Shown here piece after piece: positions 14,824-24,364 of a DNA stretch of 62,934 bases; position 1 is the stretch's first letter; every line of letters starts with the position of its first letter. The DNA lies in contig JADGPK010000011.1 in the NCBI GenBank assembly GCA_017882445.1, forward strand, positions 1 to 62,934. Reading direction: 5' to 3'. The notes below the pieces were generated by a model. It was not told the DNA's origin and made no database searches. It was given only the letters and a program-made list of their open reading frames with translations. The stretch is from Solirubrobacteraceae bacterium (GTDB lineage Bacteria; Actinomycetota; Thermoleophilia; Solirubrobacterales; Solirubrobacteraceae). A program made the translations under genes and the position numbers.

Positions 14824-16233
14824 ATGCACCAGTCAAACAGCGCCAGCGACTCCGCCTCCAGGCGCAGACCCGAACAGGGTGCTCGAGCGAACGGGTCGCG
14901 CGGCGAGCAGGCGCCGGCAACGGCCGGCGCCTGGCACTCCTCGCGCTGGACCGAGGCGCGGGCCGAGCGCCAGCTGCGCTCACTCGAGCTGTTCGGCATG
15001 CGCTTCGGGCTGGATCGGATGCGACGGATGATGAGCGCCCTGGACTCGCCCGAGCGGCGCTTCGACGCGATCCACGTTCTCGGCACGAACGGCAAGTCTT
15101 CGACCACCCGCATGCTCGCGGCGATCCTCGATCGCCACGGCCTGCGCACCGGCGCCTACCTCTCGCCCCATCTGGTGTCCTACCGCGAGCGCGTCCTCGT
15201 GGCCGGGCGCGAGCAGGAGGCGGATGCGTTCGCCGCGGCGATCGCCCGGGCGACGTGGGCGGCCGGGCGCGTCAACCGCACGCTGGCCGCGGACGATCAC
15301 GTGACCCAGTTCGAACTGCTCACGGCCGCCGCGCTGTGGCAGATGGCCGAGCAGGGGGTGGCGGTGGCGGTGGTGGAGGCGGGTCTCGGGGGACGCTACG
15401 ACGCGACCGCCGTGATCGACTCGCCGATCACGGTGCTCACGAACGTCGGTCTCGAGCACACCCGCTGGCTCGGGCCGACCATCGAGGACATAGCAGGGGA
15501 GAAGCTCGCCGTCGTGCGTCCGCACGGCACGCTGGTGCTCGGTGAGGGCCTCGCCGCGCCCGCCATGCAGGTCGCGGAGACGGTGGCGCGCGAGCGCGGC
15601 GCACAGATCGTGCATCCGCGGGCGCTGCCCCCCGCCGTCCAGCTGCTGGCCCGCGGTGGCTTCCAACGGCGGAACTTCGCGCTCGCGCGCGCCGCCGCCG
15701 AGTCCCACCTGAGCGCCGCCGGAATAGCGGTCAGCGCCGAGGCGGTGCTCGAAGCCGCGGCCGCCACGGAGGTGCCGGGGCGCCTTCAGCTGCTCGGGGA
15801 CGACCCGCCGACGGTGCTCGACGGCGCGCACAACCCCGATGCCGTGCACGCGCTCGCCGAGTCGCTGGGAGACCTCGTGGGCTCGCGGCCGCTCGCGCTC
15901 GTCCTCGGCGTGCTCGAGGACAAGGACGCGGCCGCGATGCTCGCCGTGCTGCTCCCGCTGTGCCGAGCAGCGTGGTTCACGGCGCCTCCGAGCGGTCGGG
16001 CGTTGCCGCCCGCGGCGCTCGAGTCGCACGCCCGGCATCTCGGCTTCCAGGAGGCCGTCTGCGAGACGAGGCCGGCGCGGGCGCTTGAAGAGGCGCGAGA
16101 CTGGGCGCGTGAGCACGGGGGCGCGGTGCTGGCCACCGGCTCGGTGTACCTGGTCGGCGATCTGCTTGCGACGGTGCACCGATCCGATTCGCTCGGAGCG
16201 CCGCGGACGCGGCCCCGGAGCGCGGCACGATGA
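14824..16233 (+). CDS. folC: Dihydrofolate/folylpolyglutamate synthase
   Basis: A Mur-ligase-superfamily enzyme that adds glutamate to dihydropteroate and folates using ATP. The ATPase P-loop is GTNGKSSTT. Next come GAYLSPHLVSYRERV (substrate loop), VEAGLGGRYDATAV and TNVGLEHTRWLG (metal and adenine-binding motifs). The C-terminal ligase domain has PGRLQLLGDDPPTVLDGAHNPDA. From ATG 14824 the protein has 469 residues. The first 40 residues (Ser/Arg/Gln-rich) are not conserved-looking, so the true start may be downstream. No Shine-Dalgarno decides it. The stop codon overlaps the next small ORF in ATGA. Confidence 0.92.
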   Translation: MHQSNSASDSASRRRPEQGARANGSRGEQAPATAGAWHSSRWTEARAERQLRSLELFGMRFGLDRMRRMMSALDSPERRFDAIHVLGTNGKSSTTRMLAAILDRHGLRTGAYLSPHLVSYRERVLVAGREQEADAFAAAIARATWAAGRVNRTLAADDHVTQFELLTAAALWQMAEQGVAVAVVEAGLGGRYDATAVIDSPITVLTNVGLEHTRWLGPTIEDIAGEKLAVVRPHGTLVLGEGLAAPAMQVAETVARERGAQIVHPRALPPAVQLLARGGFQRRNFALARAAAESHLSAAGIAVSAEAVLEAAAATEVPGRLQLLGDDPPTVLDGAHNPDAVHALAESLGDLVGSRPLALVLGVLEDKDAAAMLAVLLPLCRAAWFTAPPSGRALPPAALESHARHLGFQEAVCETRPARALEEARDWAREHGGAVLATGSVYLVGDLLATVHRSDSLGAPRTRPRSAAR

Positions 16234-16346
16234 ACGACGACGGGCCCTCCGTGCTCACGATGATCGGCGCCGTGGCGCTGATCGTGGCGTTGGTCATCCT
16301 CGTGTTCTTCGCCGCTGGCTACGGATTCGGCCGCCTGTTTCTCTAA
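16230..16346 (+). CDS. 38-residue single-pass membrane peptide
   Basis: An ATGA overlap with folC opens a 38-codon ORF ending TAA at 16344-16346. After MNDDGPS comes one hydrophobic helix of about 20 residues (MIGAVALIVALVILVFFAA), then GYGFGRLFL. The N-terminus is acidic and the C-terminus has one Arg. Translational coupling and the clean helix make it credible. The function is unknown; it may assist the downstream zinc-ribbon membrane protein, 13 bases further on. Confidence 0.6.
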   Translation: MNDDGPSVLTMIGAVALIVALVILVFFAAGYGFGRLFL

Positions 16347-16359
16347 ACTCAGCCCGCCG

Positions 16360-17010
16360 ATGCTCCCGCTTGCATACTTCGGAATCGAAAGCAAAGGCTT
16401 GAGCCTGGCCGTCGACCTGTTGATTCTGTTCGTAGTAGTCGCCTACCTCTCGCTGATCTACTGGACCTACGCGGACGCAGGCCGACGGATCGAGGATCCG
16501 ATGCTGATCGGCTGTGCCACCGCGGCCTCGCTGTTCCCGTTCGCGGGCACGATCGTCTACATGATCTTGCGCCCGCCCGAGTACCTGGAGGACGTGCACG
16601 AGCGTGAATTGGAGATGCAGGCCGCGGAGGCTCGTCTGTACCAGCTCGACCAAACCCTCTGCCCGCACTGCGACTATCGCGTGGAGCGCGACTTCGTCCG
16701 CTGCCCGAGCTGTCTGCGCAAGCTGAAGGAGCGCTGCGTGAGCTGTTCACGCCCACTGGATGAGGCATGGACGATCTGTCCCTACTGCGAGGCCGACGTT
16801 CCGGGGATGTCAACGTCTCGCACGCGCCGTCGCAGGGCGCCGGCCACGGTCGAGAGCGACTTCACCGACCTCGACGGTCCGCTCGCGCCGGACGACCACG
16901 ACGAGGACGAGCAGGCCGCGGCTCCCGTGGCCGCGTCCGATTCACCCGTCAGGCCAGGCCCCACCGGACGCGCCGCTCGCCCCGGCGGTCGCCCGCGCCC
17001 GACCTCCTGA
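16360..17010 (+). CDS. Membrane protein with double zinc ribbon
   Basis: A 216-residue protein. Two membrane helices are at about 14-36 (GLSLAVDLLILFVVVAYLSLIYW) and 47-70 (PMLIGCATAASLFPFAGTIVYMIL). A short coiled coil follows (EDVHERELEMQAAEARLYQLDQ). Two zinc ribbons come next, CPHCDY...CPSC and CVSCSRP...CPYC, between about 100 and 145. The C-terminal 60 residues are disordered and acidic, then Pro/Arg-rich. The family is common in actinobacteria but has no assigned function. It lies between the small membrane peptide and ndk. Confidence 0.8.
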   Translation: MLPLAYFGIESKGLSLAVDLLILFVVVAYLSLIYWTYADAGRRIEDPMLIGCATAASLFPFAGTIVYMILRPPEYLEDVHERELEMQAAEARLYQLDQTLCPHCDYRVERDFVRCPSCLRKLKERCVSCSRPLDEAWTICPYCEADVPGMSTSRTRRRRAPATVESDFTDLDGPLAPDDHDEDEQAAAPVAASDSPVRPGPTGRAARPGGRPRPTS

Positions 17011-17037
17011 GCCCTCAAAATCCAAGCAAAGGAACAC

Positions 17038-17442
17038 ATGGACCGTACGCTGATCCTCGTAAAGCCCGACGCCTTCGCACGCAACCTGACCGGCGAGATA
17101 ATCGCCCGCTTCGAGCGAAAGGGCTTGAAGATCGTCGCGCTGCGCGGAATGACCGTGACCAGAGACCTGGCCGAGCGTCACTACGCAGAGCACAGCGAGA
17201 GGCCGTTCTTCGGCGAGCTGGTCGAGTTCATCACGTCTGGCCCGATCGTGGCGATGGTGCTCGAGGGCACCGATGCCGTCAAGGCCGCCCGCCAGGTGAT
17301 CGGCGCGACCAATCCGCTGGAGGCGGCCCCCGGCACGATCCGCGGCGACTTCGCGATCGAGATGGGGACCAACATGGTCCATGGGTCGGACTCGCATGAG
17401 TCCGCCGCCCGCGAGGCGGCGCTGTTCTTCGAGGACCTGTAG
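17038..17442 (+). CDS. ndk: Nucleoside diphosphate kinase
   Basis: A 134-residue enzyme that transfers the gamma phosphate between NTPs and NDPs through a phosphohistidine. The N-terminus [13 protein letters not shown] is diagnostic, and the active site NMVHGSDS contains His115. [12 protein letters not shown] precedes it. Length is normal. It ends EDL-TAG, and the maf reading frame continues in the same frame right after the stop. An AAAGGA-type ribosome-binding site lies before the ATG. Confidence 0.97.
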   Translation: MDRTLILVKPDAFARNLTGEIIARFERKGLKIVALRGMTVTRDLAERHYAEHSERPFFGELVEFITSGPIVAMVLEGTDAVKAARQVIGATNPLEAAPGTIRGDFAIEMGTNMVHGSDSHESAAREAALFFEDL

Positions 17443-18012
17443 CCCGTCCCCCCACGAGCCCCCCTCATCCTCGCCTCGCGCTCGCCGCAGCGGCGAGCCA
17501 TTCTCGAGCGCCTCGGGGTGTCCTTCACCGTACGCGCATCGAGCGCCCCGGAGCTGGAGCACGGCGACCCCGAGCAGGTGACGGTCGAGAACGCGCTGCG
17601 CAAGGCAGTCGCCGTGCGCAGCCCGGGGAGTCACGAGGCCGTGCTGGGATGCGACACGATCGTCACGCTGGACGGCGCGATCTACGGCAAGCCCTCCGGC
17701 GCCGGTGCGGCCCGTGAGACGCTCGGGGCGCTCAGCGACAGGACCCACGAGGTCCTCAGCGCGGTGGTCGTGCTGCTGCCCGGGGAAGAGCGCACCGCGC
17801 TCGCCCGTACGAGCGTCACCTTCAGGGCCCTGACCGGAAGCCTGCTCGACTGGTATCTGGCCACCGGCGAGTGGCGCGGACGCGCCGGCGGCTATGCGAT
17901 CCAGGGCGCGGGCGCGGCGCTGGTGCGAGCCGTGGCGGGGGACTACGAGAACGTCGTCGGCCTGCCGGTGGCGAGGCTGCTCGACATATACCCGGAGCTG
18001 CTGGGCCCATGA
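17443..18012 (+). CDS. maf: Maf-like nucleotide pyrophosphatase, start codon unclear
   Basis: Maf proteins hydrolyse non-canonical nucleoside triphosphates. The conserved N-terminus LILASRSPQRRAIL starts about 21 bases after the ndk stop, in the same reading frame. The other motifs are present: GCDTIVTLDGAIYGKP and GGYAIQGAGAALV. Between the ndk TAG and the conserved motif there is no ATG, GTG or TTG; the codons are CCC GTC CCC CCA CGA GCC CCC CTC ATC. The first standard start is GTG 17518, which would remove the LASRSP active-site loop. Readthrough of the TAG (followed by C), a non-standard start such as ATC or GTC, or a sequence error in the C-runs could explain it. Confidence 0.75.
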   Translation, partial: PVPPRAPLILASRSPQRRAILERLGVSFTVRASSAPELEHGDPEQVTVENALRKAVAVRSPGSHEAVLGCDTIVTLDGAIYGKPSGAGAARETLGALSDRTHEVLSAVVVLLPGEERTALARTSVTFRALTGSLLDWYLATGEWRGRAGGYAIQGAGAALVRAVAGDYENVVGLPVARLLDIYPELLGP

Positions 18013-18096
18013 GCACGTTCGCTACACTGCCCCACGGGTGCGTCCCGATGAGCGCTGGCCGCCGAGCGCGCCGTTGGCCGATCTTTCGACCGGTAG

Positions 18097-19182
<1,086 letters not shown>

Positions 19183-19244
19183 GCACACGGGTCGTTGGCG
19201 CCCCGGGTACTCTGTCCCGTGACCGCTTCGGAAGGTAGTAACCG

Positions 19245-20195
19245 GTGTACGACAAGACTATCCGGCGTCGACGAGCCGTTCTCGTGCTGCTCGTCGTGCT
19301 CTCCCTGCTGCTTCTGACCGCCTACTTCGGCGAGGCTCCCGGAGGCCGCCTGCACGCCGTGCAGCGTGGCTTTCTGACGGTCGTCTCGCCGATCCAGGAT
19401 GGCGCCAACAAGGGGCTGAAGCCCGTGCGCGACCTGTTCGGCTGGTTCGGCGACACGCTGCACGCGAAAAGCCAGCGCGACCAGCTGCGCCGCCAGAACA
19501 GCAAACTGCTGCGCGAACTGGTGGCCGACCAGGCCGAAAAACGCTCCTACCGCGAGCTGCTCGCGCTGTATCACGTCGACCAGCTGGGGATCAACGAATA
19601 CCATCCCGTGACCGCCACGGTGTTCGGGAAGTCGCCCAACATCTGGTATGCGACCGTCACGATCGACAAGGGCGCGGCCGCCGGCGTGCGCGTCAACGAC
19701 CCCGTGATCAACGGCGAAGGCCTCGTCGGCAAGGTCGCCCAGGTGGCATCCGACGCCGCGCAGGTGGACCTCATCACCGACAGCTCGATGGGCGTCTCGG
19801 CGCGGATCGGCACGAGCAACGTCACCGGCATCGTCCAGCCGAAGGTCGGCGATCCGAACAACCTGCTGCTGCAGTACCTGCCGGCCAACTTCCAGGTCAG
19901 CAGCGGCGAATACGTCGTCACCTCCGGCACCGTAGCGAGCCCCGACGAATCGCTCTACCCGCCGGGGATCGTGATCGGGCAGGTCGGCTCGGTCAACGAA
20001 GAAAGCGCCTACAAGTCGGTGAACGTGCACCCGATCGCCAACCTGCACAACCTGGACATCGTTCAGGTGCTGACGGCGGCAGCGGGGTCGCGGCCGTCGA
20101 ACCTCAGCCGGGCCGCGGCCAGCCTGCCCGCGGGCCAGAGCCCTCCCGGCGGCTCCACGGGCGAACAGCTGGCCTCGACGGGAGTGGGAGGGTGA
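19245..20195 (+). CDS. mreC: Rod shape-determining protein MreC
   Basis: A 316-residue protein that links cytosolic MreB to extracytoplasmic wall enzymes. One membrane helix is at 10-27 (AVLVLLVVLSLLLLTAYF). A coiled coil follows at about 65-105, then the paired beta-barrel domain (VTATVFGKSPNIWYATVTIDKGAAAGV ... VVTSGTVASPDESLYPPGIVIGQV). The C-terminal 40 residues are Ser/Pro/Gly-rich. It starts at GTG 19245 behind GGAAGG. By my count 9 of 11 Glu codons are GAA, a sharp change from mreB. The stop overlaps the mreD start (GTGA). Confidence 0.95.
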   Translation: MYDKTIRRRRAVLVLLVVLSLLLLTAYFGEAPGGRLHAVQRGFLTVVSPIQDGANKGLKPVRDLFGWFGDTLHAKSQRDQLRRQNSKLLRELVADQAEKRSYRELLALYHVDQLGINEYHPVTATVFGKSPNIWYATVTIDKGAAAGVRVNDPVINGEGLVGKVAQVASDAAQVDLITDSSMGVSARIGTSNVTGIVQPKVGDPNNLLLQYLPANFQVSSGEYVVTSGTVASPDESLYPPGIVIGQVGSVNEESAYKSVNVHPIANLHNLDIVQVLTAAAGSRPSNLSRAAASLPAGQSPPGGSTGEQLASTGVGG

Positions 20196-20767
20196 CGGCC
20201 TCCACGCCCTTCCCCCTGCCGGTGCGGGTGGCCGCGCTGGCGGTCGTCGTCGTGTTCTTCCAGATCGGCGTGGTCTCGGAGGTCCCCGTCTTCGGCGTCA
20301 GCGTCGATCTCTCACCGCTGCTCGTCGCCTTCATCGGGCTGATGTGCGGCTCGACGCTCGGGGCGGCGAGCGGCTTCGCGGTCGGCCTGCTCGTCGATCT
20401 CGCGCTGCTGCAGACGCTCGGCCTGACCTCGCTCGTCTTCACGCTCGTGGGCTACTGGTGCGGGCGTCTGCGCGAGCTGCGCGACCCGCAGGGGGCGCTC
20501 ACCCCGCTGCTGGTCGGCGGCGGCGCCTCGGCGGTCTCGCTGGTGGGCTACTCCCTGATGGAGTTCATGCTCGGCGTGGACGCGCCCGTCAGCTTCGAGC
20601 TGCTGCGCCAGATCGTGCTGGGGATAGTGGTGAACACGATCGTGGCGCTGCCGATGTGGGCGATCGTACGGCGCTCGCTCGAGGGCGCGCTTCCCGAGGA
20701 CCCGCGCAGGCGCAGGCGCAGGCGCGCGTACACGACCGGCGGGTTGAGCCCGCTGTCCAGAACATGA
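20192..20767 (+). CDS. mreD: Rod shape-determining protein MreD
   Basis: A 191-residue membrane protein with about five hydrophobic helices (for example VAALAVVVVFFQIGVV, LSPLLVAFIGLMCGS and GFAVGLLVDLALL). It is part of the elongasome complex. It begins at GTG 20192 inside the mreC stop (GTGA) and ends in ATGA with mrdA, so translation of mreC, mreD and mrdA is coupled. The C-terminus is a short Arg-rich cytosolic tail. Confidence 0.88.
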   Translation: MTASTPFPLPVRVAALAVVVVFFQIGVVSEVPVFGVSVDLSPLLVAFIGLMCGSTLGAASGFAVGLLVDLALLQTLGLTSLVFTLVGYWCGRLRELRDPQGALTPLLVGGGASAVSLVGYSLMEFMLGVDAPVSFELLRQIVLGIVVNTIVALPMWAIVRRSLEGALPEDPRRRRRRRAYTTGGLSPLSRT

Positions 20768-22950
20768 GCGCGATCGAGCGTGCGCGGACGCCCGATCCGC
20801 GCATCCCCGTCTCCCCACAGCTCGCGCTGCGCGTGGCGATCATCGGCGGCATGGCGATGGTGATGTTCAGCGTGATCTTCTTCCGCCTGTGGTACCTGCA
20901 GGTCCTCTCGGGCGAAAAGTATGTCCAGCAGGCCGACGCCAACCGCGTTCGCGACCTGCCGATCGCCGCCCCGCGCGGGCAGATCCTCGACCGTCAAGGG
21001 CGATCGATCGTCGCCAGCGTGACGACGAACGCGGTACAGGTCATACCGTCGCTGCTTCCCGCCGCGGTCGCAGAACAGGTCGCGGCTTACAGGAAGCGTC
21101 TCTACGGCGCCGAAGCGGGCTTCCGGGTCGCGCAGGAAAAGCTCCAGCGCTATGAGAGCGAGATCAAGAGCGGCGCGGGCCACGCCGATCTCGCGCAGCG
21201 GCGCGAACTGCGCCGGCTGCAGAGCGCGGCGCAGCTCCCGAGTGTGTCCGTGTCGCCGCTGCCCGCCTCCGCGGTCGCCGCGCGCAGGCTGTTCGGCCGC
21301 CTGGGCGCCGTGATCAAGCTCAGCCCGCGGACGATCGACGAACGCGTGGTGCAGGGCATGACGGCCGTGCCCTACGCGAACGTCACCGTCAAGACGGACG
21401 CCGGCTTGGGGCCCCGGACGGTGCTGGGCGAGCGCCAGAGCGAATTCCCCGGCGTCACCCAGCAGCCCGTCTCGATCCGCGAATATCCATTCGGCGACAT
21501 GGCGGCCCAGGTGCTCGGCCACGTCGACCAGGTGTCCCCGCCGGAGCTTCGGCTGCGCGCGTTCCACGGCGTGCGCCAGGGCACGGTGGTGGGCCAGGAA
21601 GGGCTCGAGTATTACTACGACGGCTACCTGCGCGGGGTGCCGGGCGTCCAGCGCATCGAGGTCAACGCCGAAGGCTATCCGGTGCCGCGCGTCCTCGCGC
21701 CGACCGCGCCCACAGCGGGACGCAGCTTGAAGCTGACGCTCGATCTGGGCCTGCAGCGGGAGAGTGAAAAGGCGCTCCTGCAGGGCATCGAAAACGCCCG
21801 TGCGAGCGGCAAACCGGCCGACGCGGGGGCGTTCGTGGCACTCGACCCGCTGAATGGGGAAGTGCTCGCGATCGGCTCCTATCCCACCTTCGACCCCAAT
21901 CGCTTCGCCAAACCGCTCACGCCGGCTGAATACAAGGAACTGGTCGGCAGCGGCTCGGCCAGCGGTCCGCTGACCGATCGCGCGGTCAACGGCGCCTACC
22001 CCACCGGCTCGACCTTCAAGCCGATCACCGCGATGGCGGCGCTCGAAGCGGGCGTGATCACCCCATCGGAAGGGCTCGGCGCCGGTTCGTGCATCTCGGT
22101 GAGCATCGAGCAGTTCTGCAACGCCGGACATGTCGACTTCGGCGCCGTGGGGCTCGTCGAAGCCCTCAAGGTCTCCTCGGACACGTATTTCTTCGAAGTC
22201 GGCAAGCGCGCCAACGCGCGCGGAGCGCTGATCCAGGAAATGGCCCGCAGGTTGGGCATAGGCAGCACAACGGGCATCGACCTGCCGAGCGAGTTCACGG
22301 GCGTCGTCCCGGACTCCCGCTGGCGCAAACAGCAGAACGCCGAAGAGCTGCGTTGCCGGCAACGCCGGCATGTCAGCTCATGCGGGATCGTCAGCGAAGT
22401 GCGCCCGTGGACCGTAGGGGACAACATGCACCTGGCGGTCGGCCAGGGAGACCTGCTCACCTCGCCGCTGCAGCTGGCCGTCGCGTACTCGACGCTCGCG
22501 AACGCCTACGTGGACGGCGGCGTGGGGACCGTCGTGACGCCTCACCTCGGTCGGGAGATAGACGAAGCGAACGGCGGGCTCCTGCAGAGCCTGAGCTTCC
22601 CGCCGCGACGGCGCGTGCACCTCAACTACTCAGACCTCGGCCTCGTCATGGAAGGCATCCACGAGGCCGCCAGCCAGCCCGGCGGAACCTCGGCGGCGGT
22701 CTGGGCCGGCTGGGACCAGGCCCAGCATCCGGTGTATGGAAAGACCGGAACGGCGCAGCACGAACCGCTGGAAGACCAGTCCTGGTACATGGCCTACATC
22801 GCGGACCCCAAGCGGCCGATCGTGATCGCGGTGACCGTCGAGCAGGGTGGCTTCGGAGCTGAAACAGCCGCGCCGATCGTCCGCCTGATGGCCTCGCAGT
22901 GGTTCGGCAAGCCGCTGAAGTTCATCGGCGGGAGCTCAAAGACGTTTTGA
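20764..22950 (+). CDS. mrdA: Penicillin-binding protein 2 (elongasome transpeptidase)
   Basis: A 728-residue class B PBP. A single membrane anchor is at about 22-43 (LRVAIIGGMAMVMFSVIFFRLWYLQVL). The pedestal/dimerisation domain carries RDLPIAAPRGQILDRQG. The transpeptidase has the active-site tetrad Ser416-Thr-Phe-Lys419, an SSDTYFFEVG box and K660TGT. Two closely spaced Cys pairs lie outside the membrane (443/452 and 531/540) and could form disulfides. GAA codons are frequent. It starts in the ATGA overlap with mreD and crosslinks peptidoglycan for lateral growth with RodA, encoded next. Confidence 0.95.
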   Translation: MSAIERARTPDPRIPVSPQLALRVAIIGGMAMVMFSVIFFRLWYLQVLSGEKYVQQADANRVRDLPIAAPRGQILDRQGRSIVASVTTNAVQVIPSLLPAAVAEQVAAYRKRLYGAEAGFRVAQEKLQRYESEIKSGAGHADLAQRRELRRLQSAAQLPSVSVSPLPASAVAARRLFGRLGAVIKLSPRTIDERVVQGMTAVPYANVTVKTDAGLGPRTVLGERQSEFPGVTQQPVSIREYPFGDMAAQVLGHVDQVSPPELRLRAFHGVRQGTVVGQEGLEYYYDGYLRGVPGVQRIEVNAEGYPVPRVLAPTAPTAGRSLKLTLDLGLQRESEKALLQGIENARASGKPADAGAFVALDPLNGEVLAIGSYPTFDPNRFAKPLTPAEYKELVGSGSASGPLTDRAVNGAYPTGSTFKPITAMAALEAGVITPSEGLGAGSCISVSIEQFCNAGHVDFGAVGLVEALKVSSDTYFFEVGKRANARGALIQEMARRLGIGSTTGIDLPSEFTGVVPDSRWRKQQNAEELRCRQRRHVSSCGIVSEVRPWTVGDNMHLAVGQGDLLTSPLQLAVAYSTLANAYVDGGVGTVVTPHLGREIDEANGGLLQSLSFPPRRRVHLNYSDLGLVMEGIHEAASQPGGTSAAVWAGWDQAQHPVYGKTGTAQHEPLEDQSWYMAYIADPKRPIVIAVTVEQGGFGAETAAPIVRLMASQWFGKPLKFIGGSSKTF

Positions 22951-23029
22951 GCCCGGCGGCGACCGATATGCGCTCCGCCGAGGGTGCGAGCCGGGGTCGA
23001 AGATCGGTGACGACGCGAGGGCGCCGCTG

Positions 23030-24220
23030 ATGCCGCTCAGCCCGATCAAGCCCCCCGACGAGACGCCGGTGGCGCCGCCGCGCGCGCTGCGCCTGCCGTT
23101 CGATCCGCTCTTGACGGTCGCGGTGGTCGGGCTTGCGATCTGCTCGCTCGTCACGCTCGGCGCTGCCACGAAGAACCTCGTCCCCGGCCATCCGCGCTAC
23201 TACGTCGACCGCCAGGCGATCTACCTGACGGTCGGCTTCGCCTTCATGGTCGTTCTCTCGCGCGTCGACTACTCGCAGATGCGCAAACTGAAAAACGTCA
23301 TCTACGCCGCGCTGATGTTCAGCATCCTCGCGGTCCTCGGCCTCGGTCACGCGGCCCGCGGCTCGACCCGCGCGATCAACTTCCCGCTGTTCTCCTTCCA
23401 GGCCTCCGAGCTCGGCAAGGTGCTCCTGATCCTCGCACTCGCTGCATTCATGGTGGAGCGCTCCAGGCACCTGCGCGAGCGCGACACGACGATCCGCGTG
23501 ATGATCGCCGCTCTCGTCCCCGCGATGTTCGTCATCGCCCAGCCCGACCTCGGCTCGGGCCTGGTCTACATGGTCGTCGCCTACACGCTGCTGTTCGCCG
23601 CCGGCACACCCTGGCGGCACCTCGCGGCGCTCGCGGCGCTGGTCGCGGTGGCCGCCGGGTTCGTGCTCGTGGCGGCCCCGGCGGCGGGCGTGAACGTGCT
23701 CAAGCCCTACCAGGTGGCGCGGCTCACGGCCTTCCTGCACCCCTCGTCGAACCCGCTGACAGAAGGCTACCAACAGCAGGAGTCCAAGATCGCGATCGGC
23801 GCCGGGGGCAAGACCGGCCGCGGCGCCAACGCGAGTCAGATCCCCAACGGCTTCGTCCCGGAGAGTCGTACCGACTTCGTGTTCGCGGCGGCCGGCGAGC
23901 AGTACGGCTTCGCGGGGGCCGGGCTGCTGCTGCTGCTCTACGCGCTGCTGATCTCGCGCGCGCTGCGCGTGCTGGTGATGTCCAAGGATCTGTTCGGCTC
24001 GCTGATCGCAGCCGGTGTAGCGGCTATGCTCATGTTCCAGGTTTTCGTCAACGTAGGGATGACAATTGGGATCATGCCGATCACCGGCGTCACGCTTCCG
24101 CTCATGAGCTATGGCGGCTCGTCGGTTATCGCAACCCTGCTGGCCGTGGGCCTGTTGCAATCGATCTACGTGCAGGCGCGAGCTTCAGCAGGGCTGAAGG
24201 GCCGCGTACTGCGCTACTAG
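23030..24220 (+). CDS. rodA: Peptidoglycan glycosyltransferase RodA (SEDS family)
   Basis: A 396-residue polytopic protein with about ten membrane helices. SEDS signatures are GHAARGSTRAINFPLFSFQASELGKVLLIL, IAQPDLGSGLVY, and the C-terminal GIMPITGVTLPLMSYGGSS. It polymerises lipid II glycan strands together with the upstream PBP2. ATG 23030 follows mrdA by 79 bases. The proline-rich cytosolic N-terminus (residues 1-20) is unremarkable. FtsW is a close paralogue, but the operon favours RodA. Confidence 0.93.
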   Translation: MPLSPIKPPDETPVAPPRALRLPFDPLLTVAVVGLAICSLVTLGAATKNLVPGHPRYYVDRQAIYLTVGFAFMVVLSRVDYSQMRKLKNVIYAALMFSILAVLGLGHAARGSTRAINFPLFSFQASELGKVLLILALAAFMVERSRHLRERDTTIRVMIAALVPAMFVIAQPDLGSGLVYMVVAYTLLFAAGTPWRHLAALAALVAVAAGFVLVAAPAAGVNVLKPYQVARLTAFLHPSSNPLTEGYQQQESKIAIGAGGKTGRGANASQIPNGFVPESRTDFVFAAAGEQYGFAGAGLLLLLYALLISRALRVLVMSKDLFGSLIAAGVAAMLMFQVFVNVGMTIGIMPITGVTLPLMSYGGSSVIATLLAVGLLQSIYVQARASAGLKGRVLRY

Positions 24221-24254
24221 ACACAATGTCAGCCGAGCACTTCCATCAGACCAT

Positions 24255-24270
24255 CAGCCCCACGGGGCTG
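24255..24270. terminator. Short perfect hairpin after rodA
   Basis: CAGCCCC (24255-24261) and GGGGCTG (24264-24270) are perfectly complementary across AC. It lies 35 bases after the rodA stop in the 144-base gap before rng. No T-tract. It may be a weak terminator or processing site. Confidence 0.4.
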
Positions 24271-24364
24271 CGCGCCCGGCAGCGGCGCGCGATGGACCGG
24301 TGCCGATCAATACGGCGCCGCCCGACCCGCTCGGCTCGCTTCCACACCGAAAGACTGGATCAAA

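Noticed and set aside
17381-17581. Alternative ORF covering the ndk-maf junction
   Set aside because: It is Ser/Pro/Arg-rich with no relation to Maf. It would only matter if a frameshift joined it to maf.
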